From contig NZ_QKRB01000028.1 of the NCBI RefSeq assembly GCF_003233845.1, positions 62,001 to 126,000 on the forward strand: a DNA stretch of 64,000 bases, given 5' to 3'. Under the pieces are notes generated by a model that was not told the DNA's origin, made no database searches, and was given only the letters and a program-made list of their open reading frames with translations. Positions 45,253-53,290 of this stretch are shown here, in pieces. The first letter of the stretch is position 1; each line of letters starts with the position of its first letter. The stretch is from Paenibacillus sambharensis. GTDB taxonomy: Bacteria; Bacillota; Bacilli; Paenibacillales; Paenibacillaceae. Position numbers and translations under genes: made by a program.

Positions 45253-45268
45253 GTAGGTAATTAACTAC
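45253..45268 (+). promoter_or_regulatory. Palindromic operator candidate in dpp leader
   Basis: GTAGGTAATTAACTAC is palindromic apart from one base pair and begins just after the candidate -10 box, at about the transcription start. It shares GTAGGTAA with the dyad upstream of the MATE gene. Confidence 0.45.
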
Positions 45269-45378
45269 TTGAAAGAGGGATAAATTACAATTCGGTGTTA
45301 ACAAAATTACTCAATAGCTCACTTACTTGTTTGGTCGTCTGATGAAATGTAATCCTTTATGAAGAAGGAGAAGGTGCC

Positions 45379-46341
45379 ATGGCTGAACCGTTAATGACAA
45401 TCCAGAACCTTCAAACCCACTTTGTCACGGATAAAGGAGCCGTTCCTGCCGTGGATGGCATAGACCTTCATATTCGCAAAGGCGAAATTGTCGGAATAGT
45501 CGGAGAATCTGGCTGCGGGAAGAGTGTCACTTCTTTATCCATTATGGGTCTGCTGCCGAAGCCGGCAGGCACCATTGCCGGCGGACATATTTATTTTAAA
45601 GGCGAGGACTTGGCGGTCACCAGGGAGAGGCGGATGCAGGCGCTGCGCGGGAACGAAATCTCGATGATTTTCCAGGAGCCGATGACGTCGCTGAACCCGT
45701 TAATGACCATTGGTGAACAGATCTCCGAGTCACTTCGGATTCACCGTCGCATGAGCAGGAAGGAAGCATGGCGAGAATCGATTGCTATGTTGGATAAGGT
45801 GGGGATCTGCCGAGCGGAAAGCATAGTGCGCGAGTACCCGCATCAGCTGTCCGGCGGGATGCGCCAGAGGGTCATGATTGCGATTGCCTTATGCTGCGAA
45901 CCGGAGCTGCTGATCGCCGATGAACCGACCACCGCGCTTGATGTAACGATTCAGGCACAGATACTGGACTTGATGAAGAAGCTTAACGAAGAGACAGGCA
46001 CAGCCATACTGATGATTACGCATGACCTTGGTGTAGTGGCCGAAACGTGTCATCGTGTAGTCGTCATGTACGCAGGCAAGGTAGTAGAGGAAGGCAGCGT
46101 TAAAGATATTTTCTATAAGCCGCGACACCCGTATACACGCGGACTTATCCGTTCCATTCCGAAGATGGACAGCGACGGCGGGCGGCTGTACTCCATACCC
46201 GGCAGCGTGCCGCTGCCCGGCACGATTACAGAGGGCTGCCGGTTCGCTCCCCGCTGCGAGCATGCTTATGAACGCTGCAGGACAGAGATACCCGAGCTGC
46301 AGGGGGAAGAGCCGGGGCATCGCAGCCGCTGCTGGCTGTAA
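45379..46341 (+). CDS. dppD: Dipeptide/oligopeptide ABC transporter ATP-binding protein (DppD-like)
   Basis: A 320-residue ATPase. Walker [12 protein letters not shown]-loop [11 protein letters not shown], signature [12 protein letters not shown], Walker [14 protein letters not shown] and H-loop ITHDLG are all intact. The C-terminal [13 protein letters not shown] belongs to the oligopeptide-transporter extension with conserved Cys residues. It pairs with the next gene as a heterodimeric motor of the importer. AAGGAGAAGG precedes the ATG. First gene of a five-gene operon. Confidence 0.9.
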   Translation: MAEPLMTIQNLQTHFVTDKGAVPAVDGIDLHIRKGEIVGIVGESGCGKSVTSLSIMGLLPKPAGTIAGGHIYFKGEDLAVTRERRMQALRGNEISMIFQEPMTSLNPLMTIGEQISESLRIHRRMSRKEAWRESIAMLDKVGICRAESIVREYPHQLSGGMRQRVMIAIALCCEPELLIADEPTTALDVTIQAQILDLMKKLNEETGTAILMITHDLGVVAETCHRVVVMYAGKVVEEGSVKDIFYKPRHPYTRGLIRSIPKMDSDGGRLYSIPGSVPLPGTITEGCRFAPRCEHAYERCRTEIPELQGEEPGHRSRCWL

Positions 46342-46359
46342 ACGTGAGGAGGTACTGCT

Positions 46360-47340
46360 ATGCAGACAACCATTCTGGAAGTAAATGAGCTGCGAACCTA
46401 TTTTCCAATCCGCAAGGGGATTCTGCAGCGAACAGCGGGATATGTCAAAGCGGTGGACGGGGTTAGCTTTCGAGTGAATAAAGGTGAGGTATTCGGGATC
46501 GTAGGTGAGAGCGGCTGCGGCAAATCCACGACCGGCAGATCCATTCTGCAGCTTATCAAGCCGACAGGCGGTGAAGTGATATTCGAAGGGCAGGATGTAA
46601 CCCGCTTGAACGAAGAGGCCATGCGCAGGCTGAGAAGAGATATGCAGATTGTGTTTCAGGATCCGTTTGCTTCTCTCAATCCAAGGCACAAGGTAAGCAA
46701 AATTCTGGAGGAGCCGCTCCTGGTTCATGGCTTCGGTACGGTCAGGGAGAGGCGGGAGAAGGTGGCCGAGCTGATCGAAACGGTGGGTCTTAATGCTTCC
46801 CAGCTCGAACGATATCCCCATCAATTCTCGGGTGGTCAGCGTCAGCGGATTGCCATAGCGAGAGCCTTAATGCTGAGACCGAAGCTGATCATTGCCGATG
46901 AACCTGTGTCTGCGCTGGATGTCTCCATTCAATCCCAGATCTTGAATCTGATGCAGGATCTTCAGCAGTCGTTTCAGCTGACTTATGTTTTCATAGCGCA
47001 TGACTTAAGTGTGATCAAGCACTTCTGTGATCGCGTTGCCGTCATGTATCTGGGGCAGATCGTGGAGATGGCGGACAAAGAGTCGCTGTACAGTGAGCCC
47101 CGGCACCCTTATACGAAGGCGCTGCTGTCGGCGGTGCCTAACCCGGACCCCGAAGGACCACGTGAGCGCATCATACTGGAGGGCGAGGTGCCTAGTCCAG
47201 CCAATATGCCGCAGGGCTGTGTGTTCCACACCCGTTGTCCCATGGCGGAGGAGCGGTGCAGGCACGAGCGTCCTGTTCTTGAGCAGACCAGTCACAATCA
47301 TGCGGTAGCTTGCCACCTCTATGCTTCACCCGCGGTTTAG
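46360..47340 (+). CDS. dppF: Dipeptide/oligopeptide ABC transporter ATP-binding protein (DppF-like)
   Basis: A 326-residue ATPase of the OppF/DppF type: N-terminal LRTYFPIRKGILQRTAGYVK, Walker [12 protein letters not shown]-loop VFQDPFASLNPR, signature FSGGQRQRIAIA, Walker B LIIADEPVSALDV, H-loop FIAHDLS, and the Cys-rich ending GCVFHTRCPMAEERC. It starts 18 bp after dppD with its own GAGGAGG site. Works as the second nucleotide-binding subunit. Confidence 0.9.
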   Translation: MQTTILEVNELRTYFPIRKGILQRTAGYVKAVDGVSFRVNKGEVFGIVGESGCGKSTTGRSILQLIKPTGGEVIFEGQDVTRLNEEAMRRLRRDMQIVFQDPFASLNPRHKVSKILEEPLLVHGFGTVRERREKVAELIETVGLNASQLERYPHQFSGGQRQRIAIARALMLRPKLIIADEPVSALDVSIQSQILNLMQDLQQSFQLTYVFIAHDLSVIKHFCDRVAVMYLGQIVEMADKESLYSEPRHPYTKALLSAVPNPDPEGPRERIILEGEVPSPANMPQGCVFHTRCPMAEERCRHERPVLEQTSHNHAVACHLYASPAV

Positions 47341-47383
47341 CGGCACATTCATACATACTTTCATTAGTAAAAGGAGAGGTTCT

Positions 47384-49051
47384 ATGTTACACAAATGGGC
47401 AAAGTTCAGTACGGCAGGCATACTTGCGCTTACACTGCTGCTGGCCGGCTGCAGCGGCAACAACGCAACTGGCGGTAATGGCAATACGGCCGAGCCTGCA
47501 GGCAATGCAAGCAGCAAGACCTCGGACACTTCTGAGCCATCAGCAAGCACACAGGACACGATGATTATTGCAAGGGGCGGAGATTCGGCTGCTCTTGACC
47601 CGTCTATCGTAACGGACGGTGAATCGTTTAAGGCGACACAGCAGATGTTGGAGCCGCTGCTCGGCTATAAGGACGGGACTACCGAGGTGGAACCGCTGCT
47701 TGCCGAAAGCTGGACCGCTTCCCCGGATGGTCTCACCTATACCTTTAAGCTTCGCCAGGGTGTGAAGTTTCATGATGGAACTGATTTTAACGCCGATGCC
47801 GTAGTCTTCAACTTCAACCGCTGGAGCGATCCGGCGAGTCCCTACAAGTTTGCCGAGGATTCCTTCTACTATTATGATTCGATGTTTGGGCCGGAGGATG
47901 ACCGGGTGATCAAAGAGGTCAAGGCAGCTGATGCCTACACGGTGGAGTTCGTGCTTAACAAGCCGCAGGCGCCTTTCTTGCAAAATCTGGCCATGCCGCC
48001 GTTCGCGATCGGCAGTCCGAAAGCCATTGAAGAGAAGAAGGAGAAGTTCAAATCCGAGCCGGTTGGCACGGGGCCTTTCGTCTTCAAGGAATGGAAGCGG
48101 AATGAATCTATAACCGTTGAGAAAAATCCGAACTACTGGCAGGAGGGCCTGCCGAAGCTGAACCGCGTCATCATTACTGTTATCCCCGATAACTCGGCCC
48201 GCTTCACGGCATTGCAGAATGGGGAGATTGATTTGATGGAGGGCCTCAATCCGGATGACCTCGCCAAGCTGGAGAGCGCGCCGGAGCTTCAGAAGCTGAC
48301 CCGTCCGTCCTTCAATGTCGGTTATCTAGGCTTTAATCTGAAGAAGAAGCCGTTCGATGACCCGAAGGTGCGGATCGCATTGAACCACGCTGTGAATAAA
48401 GCGGGCATCATTCAGGCCTTCTATGGCGGTTTGGCAGAACCGGCTATCAACCCGATGCCGCCGGCTACGCTAGGCTATAACCCGGATGTGCAGGACTACC
48501 CGTATGACCTCGAGAAAGCGAAGCAGCTGCTGGCCGAAGCCGGTTATCCGGATGGGCTGCCAGGTGAGTTCACCTTCTACGCCATGCCTGTTGCCCGTCC
48601 TTACATGCCTGACGGCAAGAAGGTAGCGGAGGCAATACAGGCAGACTTCGAGAAGATCGGCGTGAAGACCAACATTGTATCGCCGGAGTGGGCGACCTAT
48701 CTGGATGATACGAAGAAGGGCGACAAGGATGATCTGTATATGCTTGGCTGGCAGGGTGACAACGGGGATCCGGATAACTTCCTGTACGCTCTGCTAGCCA
48801 AGGGAAGCAGCAATAATTACAGCTTCTATGGTAACGAAGAAGTGTATCAGATGCTTGTCGACGGACAGTCCGAGCAGGATGCGGCCAAGCGGGAAGAACT
48901 TTACAAACAGGCTCAGGTGCTGATCAAGCAGGATGCGCCTTGGATACCGCTGGTGCATTCAACGCCGATTCTTGCAGCGAGCGCCAAGCTGGACGGCTAT
49001 ATCCCTTCGCCGACAGGCTCGGAGCCTTACAGCACGGTAACCTTTAAGTAG
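47384..49051 (+). CDS. dppA: Peptide ABC transporter substrate-binding lipoprotein (DppA-like, family 5)
   Basis: A 555-residue solute-binding lipoprotein. Signal with lipobox LLLAGC, a Ser/Thr-rich linker, then the family 5 core: SIVTDGESFKATQQMLEPLL, AESWTASPDGLTYTFKLRQGVKFHDG, GTGPFVFKEW and, near the C-terminus, LGWQGDNGDPDNFLY, a DppA-type signature. It captures a di- or oligopeptide at the cell surface and hands it to the permeases. The ATG at 47384 follows AAAAGGAGAGG; the frame is open from 47321. A hairpin follows the stop. Confidence 0.9.
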   Translation: MLHKWAKFSTAGILALTLLLAGCSGNNATGGNGNTAEPAGNASSKTSDTSEPSASTQDTMIIARGGDSAALDPSIVTDGESFKATQQMLEPLLGYKDGTTEVEPLLAESWTASPDGLTYTFKLRQGVKFHDGTDFNADAVVFNFNRWSDPASPYKFAEDSFYYYDSMFGPEDDRVIKEVKAADAYTVEFVLNKPQAPFLQNLAMPPFAIGSPKAIEEKKEKFKSEPVGTGPFVFKEWKRNESITVEKNPNYWQEGLPKLNRVIITVIPDNSARFTALQNGEIDLMEGLNPDDLAKLESAPELQKLTRPSFNVGYLGFNLKKKPFDDPKVRIALNHAVNKAGIIQAFYGGLAEPAINPMPPATLGYNPDVQDYPYDLEKAKQLLAEAGYPDGLPGEFTFYAMPVARPYMPDGKKVAEAIQADFEKIGVKTNIVSPEWATYLDDTKKGDKDDLYMLGWQGDNGDPDNFLYALLAKGSSNNYSFYGNEEVYQMLVDGQSEQDAAKREELYKQAQVLIKQDAPWIPLVHSTPILAASAKLDGYIPSPTGSEPYSTVTFK

Positions 49052-49063
49052 ACTGGATAAGTA

Positions 49064-49105
49064 AGGGAACAGGCGGCAGTCATCTGCCGCTTGAATTCCC
49101 TTTTA
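49064..49105 (+). terminator. Intercistronic hairpin after dppA
   Basis: Stem AGGGAA / TTCCCT enclosing GCGGCAG-TCAT-CTGCCGC, followed by TTTT. It probably gives partial termination or transcript protection, raising binding-protein over permease expression, as seen also after the sugar-binding gene at 16.7 kb. Confidence 0.7.
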
Positions 49106-49133
49106 ACAGCACACCACAGGTCAGAGGGTGATT

Positions 49134-50141
49134 ATGATGTTGAATTATACCATCCGCCGGCTTCTTATGCTGGTGCCGGTCCTGCTTGGCATGACGATCA
49201 TCGTCTTTCTCATTATCCATGCCATTCCGGGTGATCCGGCGGAGGTTATTCTGGGCGAGAAGGCTTCCGAGGAGTCGAAGCAGGCGCTGCGTCAGGAGCT
49301 TAAGCTGGATGAGCCGCTGTATGTCCAATATGGAGATTTTCTCCAGAAGCTTGTAAGCGGCAATTTAGGCACCTCGATCCGCACGAAGGAAGCGATCAGC
49401 GAGGAGATTATGCCTTACTTGGCTGCAACCCTGGAGCTGACCATCGTCAGCATGGCTTTCGCCGTATTTGTCGGAGTTAATGCAGGGATCATCAGTGCAT
49501 GGAAGCAAAATTCCTGGTTCGATTACGCGAGTATGCTTATTGCGTTAATTGGCGTGTCGATGCCGGTCTTCTGGCTCGGCCTGATGGAGCAGTGGATATT
49601 TTCCCTGAAGCTGCAGTGGCTTCCGTCCATTGGAAGGATGAATCCGCGGGATCCGATTGAGACGGTCACCAACCTCTATACAATTGATGCGATGCTTGCG
49701 GGCAGATGGGATCAGCTGTGGACGGCTGTCAAGCATCTCATACTGCCCGGTATAGCGCTCGGAACAATTCCAATGGCGATCATTGCGCGGATGACACGTT
49801 CCAGCATGCTGGAGGTGCTGCGCTCGGACTATATCCGGACAGCCAGATCCAAGGGAATGTCGCAGTTTCTTGTGATTTATAAGCATGCACTGCGCAATGC
49901 TTTCATTCCTGTGCTCACGGTTATCGGTCTGCAGACCGGCATGCTGCTTGGCGGCGCTGTCCTTACCGAAACGATATTCGCCTGGCCTGGTATCGGACGT
50001 TATATTTTCGATGCGATCGGCTCACGAGACTACCCGGTTATTCAGACAGGCATCCTGGTGATCGCCTTTCTATTCGTTATGATCAATCTGCTGGTCGACC
50101 TGCTGTATCATGCTGTCGATCCAAGAATCCGTTACGACTAA
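49134..50141 (+). CDS. dppB: Dipeptide ABC transporter permease (DppB-like)
   Basis: A membrane permease of about 335 residues with six helices. The N-terminal YTIRRLLMLVPVLLGMTIIVF and the conserved IHAIPGDPAEVILG are typical of DppB/OppB. The EAA motif RTARSKGMSQFLVIYKHALR is at about residue 240. Starts at 49134 and 49137 (ATG ATG) are both close to AGAGGG; a GTG at 49128 overlaps the site. Confidence 0.9.
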   Translation: MMLNYTIRRLLMLVPVLLGMTIIVFLIIHAIPGDPAEVILGEKASEESKQALRQELKLDEPLYVQYGDFLQKLVSGNLGTSIRTKEAISEEIMPYLAATLELTIVSMAFAVFVGVNAGIISAWKQNSWFDYASMLIALIGVSMPVFWLGLMEQWIFSLKLQWLPSIGRMNPRDPIETVTNLYTIDAMLAGRWDQLWTAVKHLILPGIALGTIPMAIIARMTRSSMLEVLRSDYIRTARSKGMSQFLVIYKHALRNAFIPVLTVIGLQTGMLLGGAVLTETIFAWPGIGRYIFDAIGSRDYPVIQTGILVIAFLFVMINLLVDLLYHAVDPRIRYD

Positions 50142-50153
50142 GGAGGGGAATGA

Positions 50154-51044
50154 ATGGCGCAAACTGCAGCAAAGGTGCAAACGGTTATACAGCCGCCTGT
50201 GTTCACGAACCCTTGGTCGGAAGGATGGCGCAGTTTCCGGTCCAACAAGATGGCCATGGCGGGTCTCTTCATGATCCTGTTATTCATCGGAGCAGCAATA
50301 GCGGCACCCTACATCACAACATTTGATTATAAGGAACAGGACTTGATGGGCAGACTGCAGGCGCCGGGGGCCGAGCATTGGTTCGGCACGGATGACCTGG
50401 GGAGAGATATCTTCACACGCATTATGTACGGAGCGAGGATATCGCTCTGGGTAGGCTTTAGCTCGGTTATGGGCTCGATACTCATCGGAACGCTGCTTGG
50501 CATCGCGGCAGGCTATTACGGAAGATGGGTGGATATGCTGATTTCGCGCGGATTCGATATTTTGCTGGCCTTCCCTGGCATTCTGCTGGCAATTGCGATT
50601 GTGGCAGCGCTTGGCCCATCCTTGCAGAACGCGCTTCTTGCCATTGCAGTAGTCAATGTGCCGGTATTCGGCAGACTGGTTAGAGCCAAGGTGCTGAGCC
50701 TGAAGAATGAGGAGTATGTTACAGCCGCCAGGGCACTCGGCATGAGGAACGGACGCATTATTATGCATCACATTCTGCCGAACTGCCTCGGACCTGTCAT
50801 CGTGCAGGGGACGCTTAGCATTGCGACCGCAATTATTGAGGCTGCCGCTCTTGGTTTCCTTGGATTAGGCGCCCAGCCGCCGGAGCCGGAGTGGGGGAAG
50901 ATGCTCTCGGATTCCAGGCAGTTTATTGCGACCGCGCCATGGACTGTTATTTTCCCGGGGCTGTCTATTATGCTGACTGTGCTTGGATTCAATCTGATGG
51001 GTGACGGCCTCCGTGATGTGCTGGACCCGAAGATGAAGAACTAG
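50154..51044 (+). CDS. dppC: Dipeptide ABC transporter permease (DppC-like)
   Basis: A 296-residue permease. The N-terminal region W-RSFRSNKMAMAGLFMILL, the extracytoplasmic segment HWFGTDDLGRDIFTRIMYGA and the EAA motif AARALGMRNGRIIMHHILPN are hallmarks of DppC/OppC. It begins 12 bp after dppB with AAGGAGGGG. Last gene of the operon. Confidence 0.9.
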   Translation: MAQTAAKVQTVIQPPVFTNPWSEGWRSFRSNKMAMAGLFMILLFIGAAIAAPYITTFDYKEQDLMGRLQAPGAEHWFGTDDLGRDIFTRIMYGARISLWVGFSSVMGSILIGTLLGIAAGYYGRWVDMLISRGFDILLAFPGILLAIAIVAALGPSLQNALLAIAVVNVPVFGRLVRAKVLSLKNEEYVTAARALGMRNGRIIMHHILPNCLGPVIVQGTLSIATAIIEAAALGFLGLGAQPPEPEWGKMLSDSRQFIATAPWTVIFPGLSIMLTVLGFNLMGDGLRDVLDPKMKN

Positions 51045-51154
51045 GTGCAGCGTCTGTGCATGTTTTAACGTTCCAATGCTAAACCTAACCAGGTATCCAC
51101 CCACTAGAGATGTGGCGACGACTTAACTTAACTTAGAATGGCGAGGTGATCCTG

Positions 51155-51337
51155 GTGGCTAACAAGAATAATGATAACAGCTCGTTCATGAATCAGACCA
51201 AGAATGCTTCCAAAGAAGGCTTCGATGTAGTGCATGATACAATCGACGTCATTGGCGACGCGACGTCTACAGCCGCGAAGAAGGTCACGAATACGGCTTC
51301 GAATGCGATGGGCAATGTGACAGGCAATAAGGAGTAA
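51155..51337 (+). CDS. Small polar protein, unknown function
   Basis: A 60-residue hydrophilic protein, rich in Asn, Asp, Thr and Ala, with a helical stretch DVVHDTIDVIGDATSTAAKK and the repeating VTNTAS / VTGNKE tail. No Cys, Trp or membrane segment. The composition resembles small stress or LEA-like proteins, but no family is recognised. The GTG at 51155 follows GAGGTGATCC; GTG 51146 would overlap that site. It has its own terminator, so it is a single-gene unit. Confidence 0.6.
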   Translation: MANKNNDNSSFMNQTKNASKEGFDVVHDTIDVIGDATSTAAKKVTNTASNAMGNVTGNKE

Positions 51338-51345
51338 GAATGATG

Positions 51346-51384
51346 AACAACCTGCAGGCAAAATGCCGGCAGGTTGTTTTTTTG
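51346..51384 (+). terminator. Rho-independent terminator
   Basis: Stem AACAACCTGC / GCAGGTTGTT with an inner GGC / GCC pair, then TTTTTT. It lies between the small polar protein gene and the convergent sigma factor gene. Confidence 0.9.
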
Positions 51385-51400
51385 TGCGTAGCCATATATT

Positions 51401-51973
51401 CTACCCGCTGCAGCTGCAGGTATTCTCTTCCTCGCACACAGGTGCTTGGCGGGGTACAATATCCAGAATATTGCCGTAACGGTCATGTTCAAAATGACAG
51501 CAGGCTTCGAGTATTTCCTTCAGCTTCTGTCTGCCGCGCTGTACGCGGGATTTTGCCCCTGAGTAAGAGATATTCAGCATGTCGCTGACGTCCTTCTGCG
51601 AGCAGCCATTCAGCTCGGTAAGAATCAGGGCTTCCCGGTATTTGGCTGGCAGCTCATCAAGGAAGGGCATCAGGCAGGCGGAAAATTCCTGATTCAGGTT
51701 ATGCTCTTCCTGCTCCAGCTGTTCCGACAGCTGCTCCGGCAGTTCCTCCATACGCTTCTCCTTGCGGTAATAGTCCACGATGGCATGCCTTGTGATCTGA
51801 TACATCCAGGCTCTTAGCTTCTCTTCTTCCTGTAGGGTATCCAGCCGTTTCAGAATTTTGACGAAGACATCCTGGAGGATGTCATCCGCCGCTGCTCTGT
51901 TGCCTGTCTTCCCGACTATAAATTTGTGCAGCGGACTGTGAAATGATGTCCACACTTCTTCAATGTTAAGCAT
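51401..51973 (-). CDS. sigZ: SigZ-like ECF sigma factor with Cys-rich tail
   Basis: A 190-residue ECF sigma factor resembling Bacillus SigZ. It starts LNIEEVWTSFHSPLHKFIVG, region 2 continues through ADDILQDVFVKIL and RAWMYQITRHAIVDYYR, and region 4 is LPAKYREALILTELNGCSQK with the HTH DVSDMLNISYSGAKSRVQRG. The last 34 residues carry six Cys (ACCHFEHDRYGN, then VCEEENTCSCSG), which could bind a metal(loid). The ATG at 51973 is preceded by GGAGG at eight bases; the frame is open further up. Divergent from arsM, with matching promoter motifs on both sides. No anti-sigma gene is adjacent, so the Cys tail may itself be the sensor; that is inference. Confidence 0.85.
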   Translation of the reverse strand: MLNIEEVWTSFHSPLHKFIVGKTGNRAAADDILQDVFVKILKRLDTLQEEEKLRAWMYQITRHAIVDYYRKEKRMEELPEQLSEQLEQEEHNLNQEFSACLMPFLDELPAKYREALILTELNGCSQKDVSDMLNISYSGAKSRVQRGRQKLKEILEACCHFEHDRYGNILDIVPRQAPVCEEENTCSCSG

Positions 51974-52016
51974 TTGTTTGACCTCCGTAACGCTCGCTGA
52001 TGTTCTTACTATATAA

Positions 52017-52043
52017 GACGGTGTTAGGGAAGAAAAGACGCAA
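52017..52043 (-). promoter_or_regulatory. Candidate ECF promoter of sigZ
   Basis: Read on the minus strand: TTGCGTC (52043-52037), 16-bp spacer, CGTC (52020-52017) followed by TTATAT. The same two elements with identical spacing occur on the plus strand at 52065-52091 in front of arsM. CGTC is a usual ECF -10 core. The spacing to the start codon leaves about 37 bases of leader with a ribosome-binding site. Confidence 0.65.
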
Positions 52044-52064
52044 TTTTGCCAGCCGTTATTTATT

Positions 52065-52091
52065 TTGCGTCCTTTACGAGACATCTTCGTC
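52065..52091 (+). promoter_or_regulatory. Candidate ECF promoter of arsM
   Basis: TTGCGTC at 52065-52071, 16-bp spacer, CGTC at 52088-52091 followed by TACATA. Matches the motif before sigZ on the other strand in both elements and in spacing. The arsM start codon is 35 bases downstream with AAGGAGG between. Confidence 0.65.
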
Positions 52092-52126
52092 TACATAAGC
52101 AACCAATCATAAGGAGGGCGATAAGC

Positions 52127-52930
52127 ATGAATGAGCTTACGCATGATCAGATTCGTCAACAGGTAAGAACCCGTTACCGGGAGATTTCACTGCAGAGTCA
52201 ACAGAAGGAGAGCGAACCTAATACGTGCTGCAGTCCGGCAGCGGGCTGCTGCAGTCCGGCAGATGAGGCATCCTCCAAAGCAGGGTATTCAGCTGAAGAT
52301 TTATCCAGCGTTCCGGAGGGTGCGAATCTGGGGCTTGGCTGCGGGAATCCGCAGGCCATTGCTGCTTTGCAGCCAGGTGAGGTTGTCGTGGACCTTGGCA
52401 GCGGGGGAGGCTTCGATTGCTTCCTGGCTGCCCGGAAGGTAGGTGAAACCGGCCTTGTGATCGGCGTTGATATGACCCCGGAGATGGTCAGCCGTGCCCG
52501 GCAGAATGCAGCTCGTGGCGGCTATACGAATACGGAATTCCGGCTTGGGGAGATCGAGCATTTGCCGATTGCGGACAGCACGGCTGACGTCATCCTGTCC
52601 AACTGTGTGATCAACCTGTCGCCGGATAAGCCGCAGGTGTTCCGTGAAGCATTTCGCGTGCTGAAGCCAGGCGGGCGTGTCGCTGTTTCAGACGTTGTGA
52701 TGACAGCCGATCTGCCCGAAGAGCTGACTGCTGGCAGGGACTTATACTCCTGCTGTGCAGCAGGGGCATCACGTATCGAGGATTTGCGAAAGATGCTGGC
52801 GGAGTCTGGTTTTAGTGGGATTACAATTGAACCCAAGGAGGATTCGCGGGCTTTTATTAAAGACTGGGTACCTGGCGTCCGCATCGAGCAGTATATCGTT
52901 TCAGCAGTCATTCAAGCGGTCAAGCCGTAA
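52127..52930 (+). CDS. arsM: Arsenite methyltransferase
   Basis: A 267-residue ArsM that methylates trivalent arsenic with SAM, producing methylated and finally volatile species. The SAM motif [20 protein letters not shown] and IGVDMTPEM are at about residues 88-120. The arsenite-binding Cys residues of the family are visible: an N-terminal pair region ([12 protein letters not shown], a repeated CCSP), Cys in [20 protein letters not shown] and Cys in [21 protein letters not shown] precedes the ATG at 52127; the frame is open from 52046. It is divergent from a SigZ-like sigma gene and followed 31 bp on by a Cys-tailed small protein gene. Confidence 0.92.
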   Translation: MNELTHDQIRQQVRTRYREISLQSQQKESEPNTCCSPAAGCCSPADEASSKAGYSAEDLSSVPEGANLGLGCGNPQAIAALQPGEVVVDLGSGGGFDCFLAARKVGETGLVIGVDMTPEMVSRARQNAARGGYTNTEFRLGEIEHLPIADSTADVILSNCVINLSPDKPQVFREAFRVLKPGGRVAVSDVVMTADLPEELTAGRDLYSCCAAGASRIEDLRKMLAESGFSGITIEPKEDSRAFIKDWVPGVRIEQYIVSAVIQAVKP

Positions 52931-52961
52931 AGAAACATGGGGGAAGGAGAGGTCGGAGAAG

Positions 52962-53177
52962 ATGAATAATCTAAATCTATACACGGCCGAAAAATTAATG
53001 CACGAAGCGCGCGAACAGCTGGAGAAGAAAGCCGCACTATTCTGGATGGATCATAGCTTGACGCCGCATAACTTATCCCTGGGAAGGATACTATATACAC
53101 GAGTTAAACGGTTATTCGTTAGCAGGAAGGCTGTTAAAGGCGCTAAATACCAGCTATGCTGCAGCAGTTGCTGTTAA
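52962..53177 (+). CDS. 71-residue protein with C-terminal CCSSCC
   Basis: A small basic protein: an amphipathic N-terminal helix (TAEKLMHEAREQLEKKAALF), a WMDHSLTPHNLSLGR segment, a Lys/Arg-rich stretch (RVKRLFVSRKAVKGAKYQ) and the ending LCCSSCC. The four-Cys tail is a likely soft-metal or arsenite ligand cluster. It lies 31 bp after arsM on the same strand, with GGAGAAG before the ATG, and ends at a terminator, so it belongs to the arsM operon. I do not recognise a family. A role in arsenic binding, delivery or sensing is inferred from position and Cys content. Confidence 0.7.
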   Translation: MNNLNLYTAEKLMHEAREQLEKKAALFWMDHSLTPHNLSLGRILYTRVKRLFVSRKAVKGAKYQLCCSSCC

Positions 53178-53195
53178 GAAGAATAGGAAGAACAG

Positions 53196-53220
53196 AGGAG
53201 TCCTGGCGGGCTCCTTTTTT
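53196..53220 (+). terminator. Rho-independent terminator of the arsM operon
   Basis: Eight-base stem AGGAGTCC / GGGCTCCT with a four-base loop (one G-T pair), followed by TTTTT. Confidence 0.8.
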
Positions 53221-53237
53221 AGGGAGAGGGCTGAATT

Positions 53238-53275
53238 ATATCTTTACATTATTGCTAATCAATAAATAAAGATAT
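53238..53275. promoter_or_regulatory. Long dyad upstream of the cytoplasmic arabinanase gene
   Basis: Outer arms ATATCTTTA (53238-53246) and TAAAGATAT (53267-53275) are perfect inverted repeats; between them TTATTG-CTAAT-CAATAA forms a second dyad. It overlaps the probable promoter (TTGCTA with TAAAAT 17 bp on). The position and symmetry suggest a repressor or activator operator. Confidence 0.55.
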
Positions 53276-53290
53276 AAAATAGAACACGTT

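Noticed and set aside
44963-45378. Possible riboswitch or T-box in the 415-base dpp leader region
   Set aside because: Only a terminator-like hairpin, a promoter and a short palindrome were found; no T-box motif or known aptamer core was seen.
45889-46824. Minus-strand frame of 311 codons spanning dppD and dppF
   Set aside because: Crosses two clear ABC ATPase genes and their gap with no coding signs.
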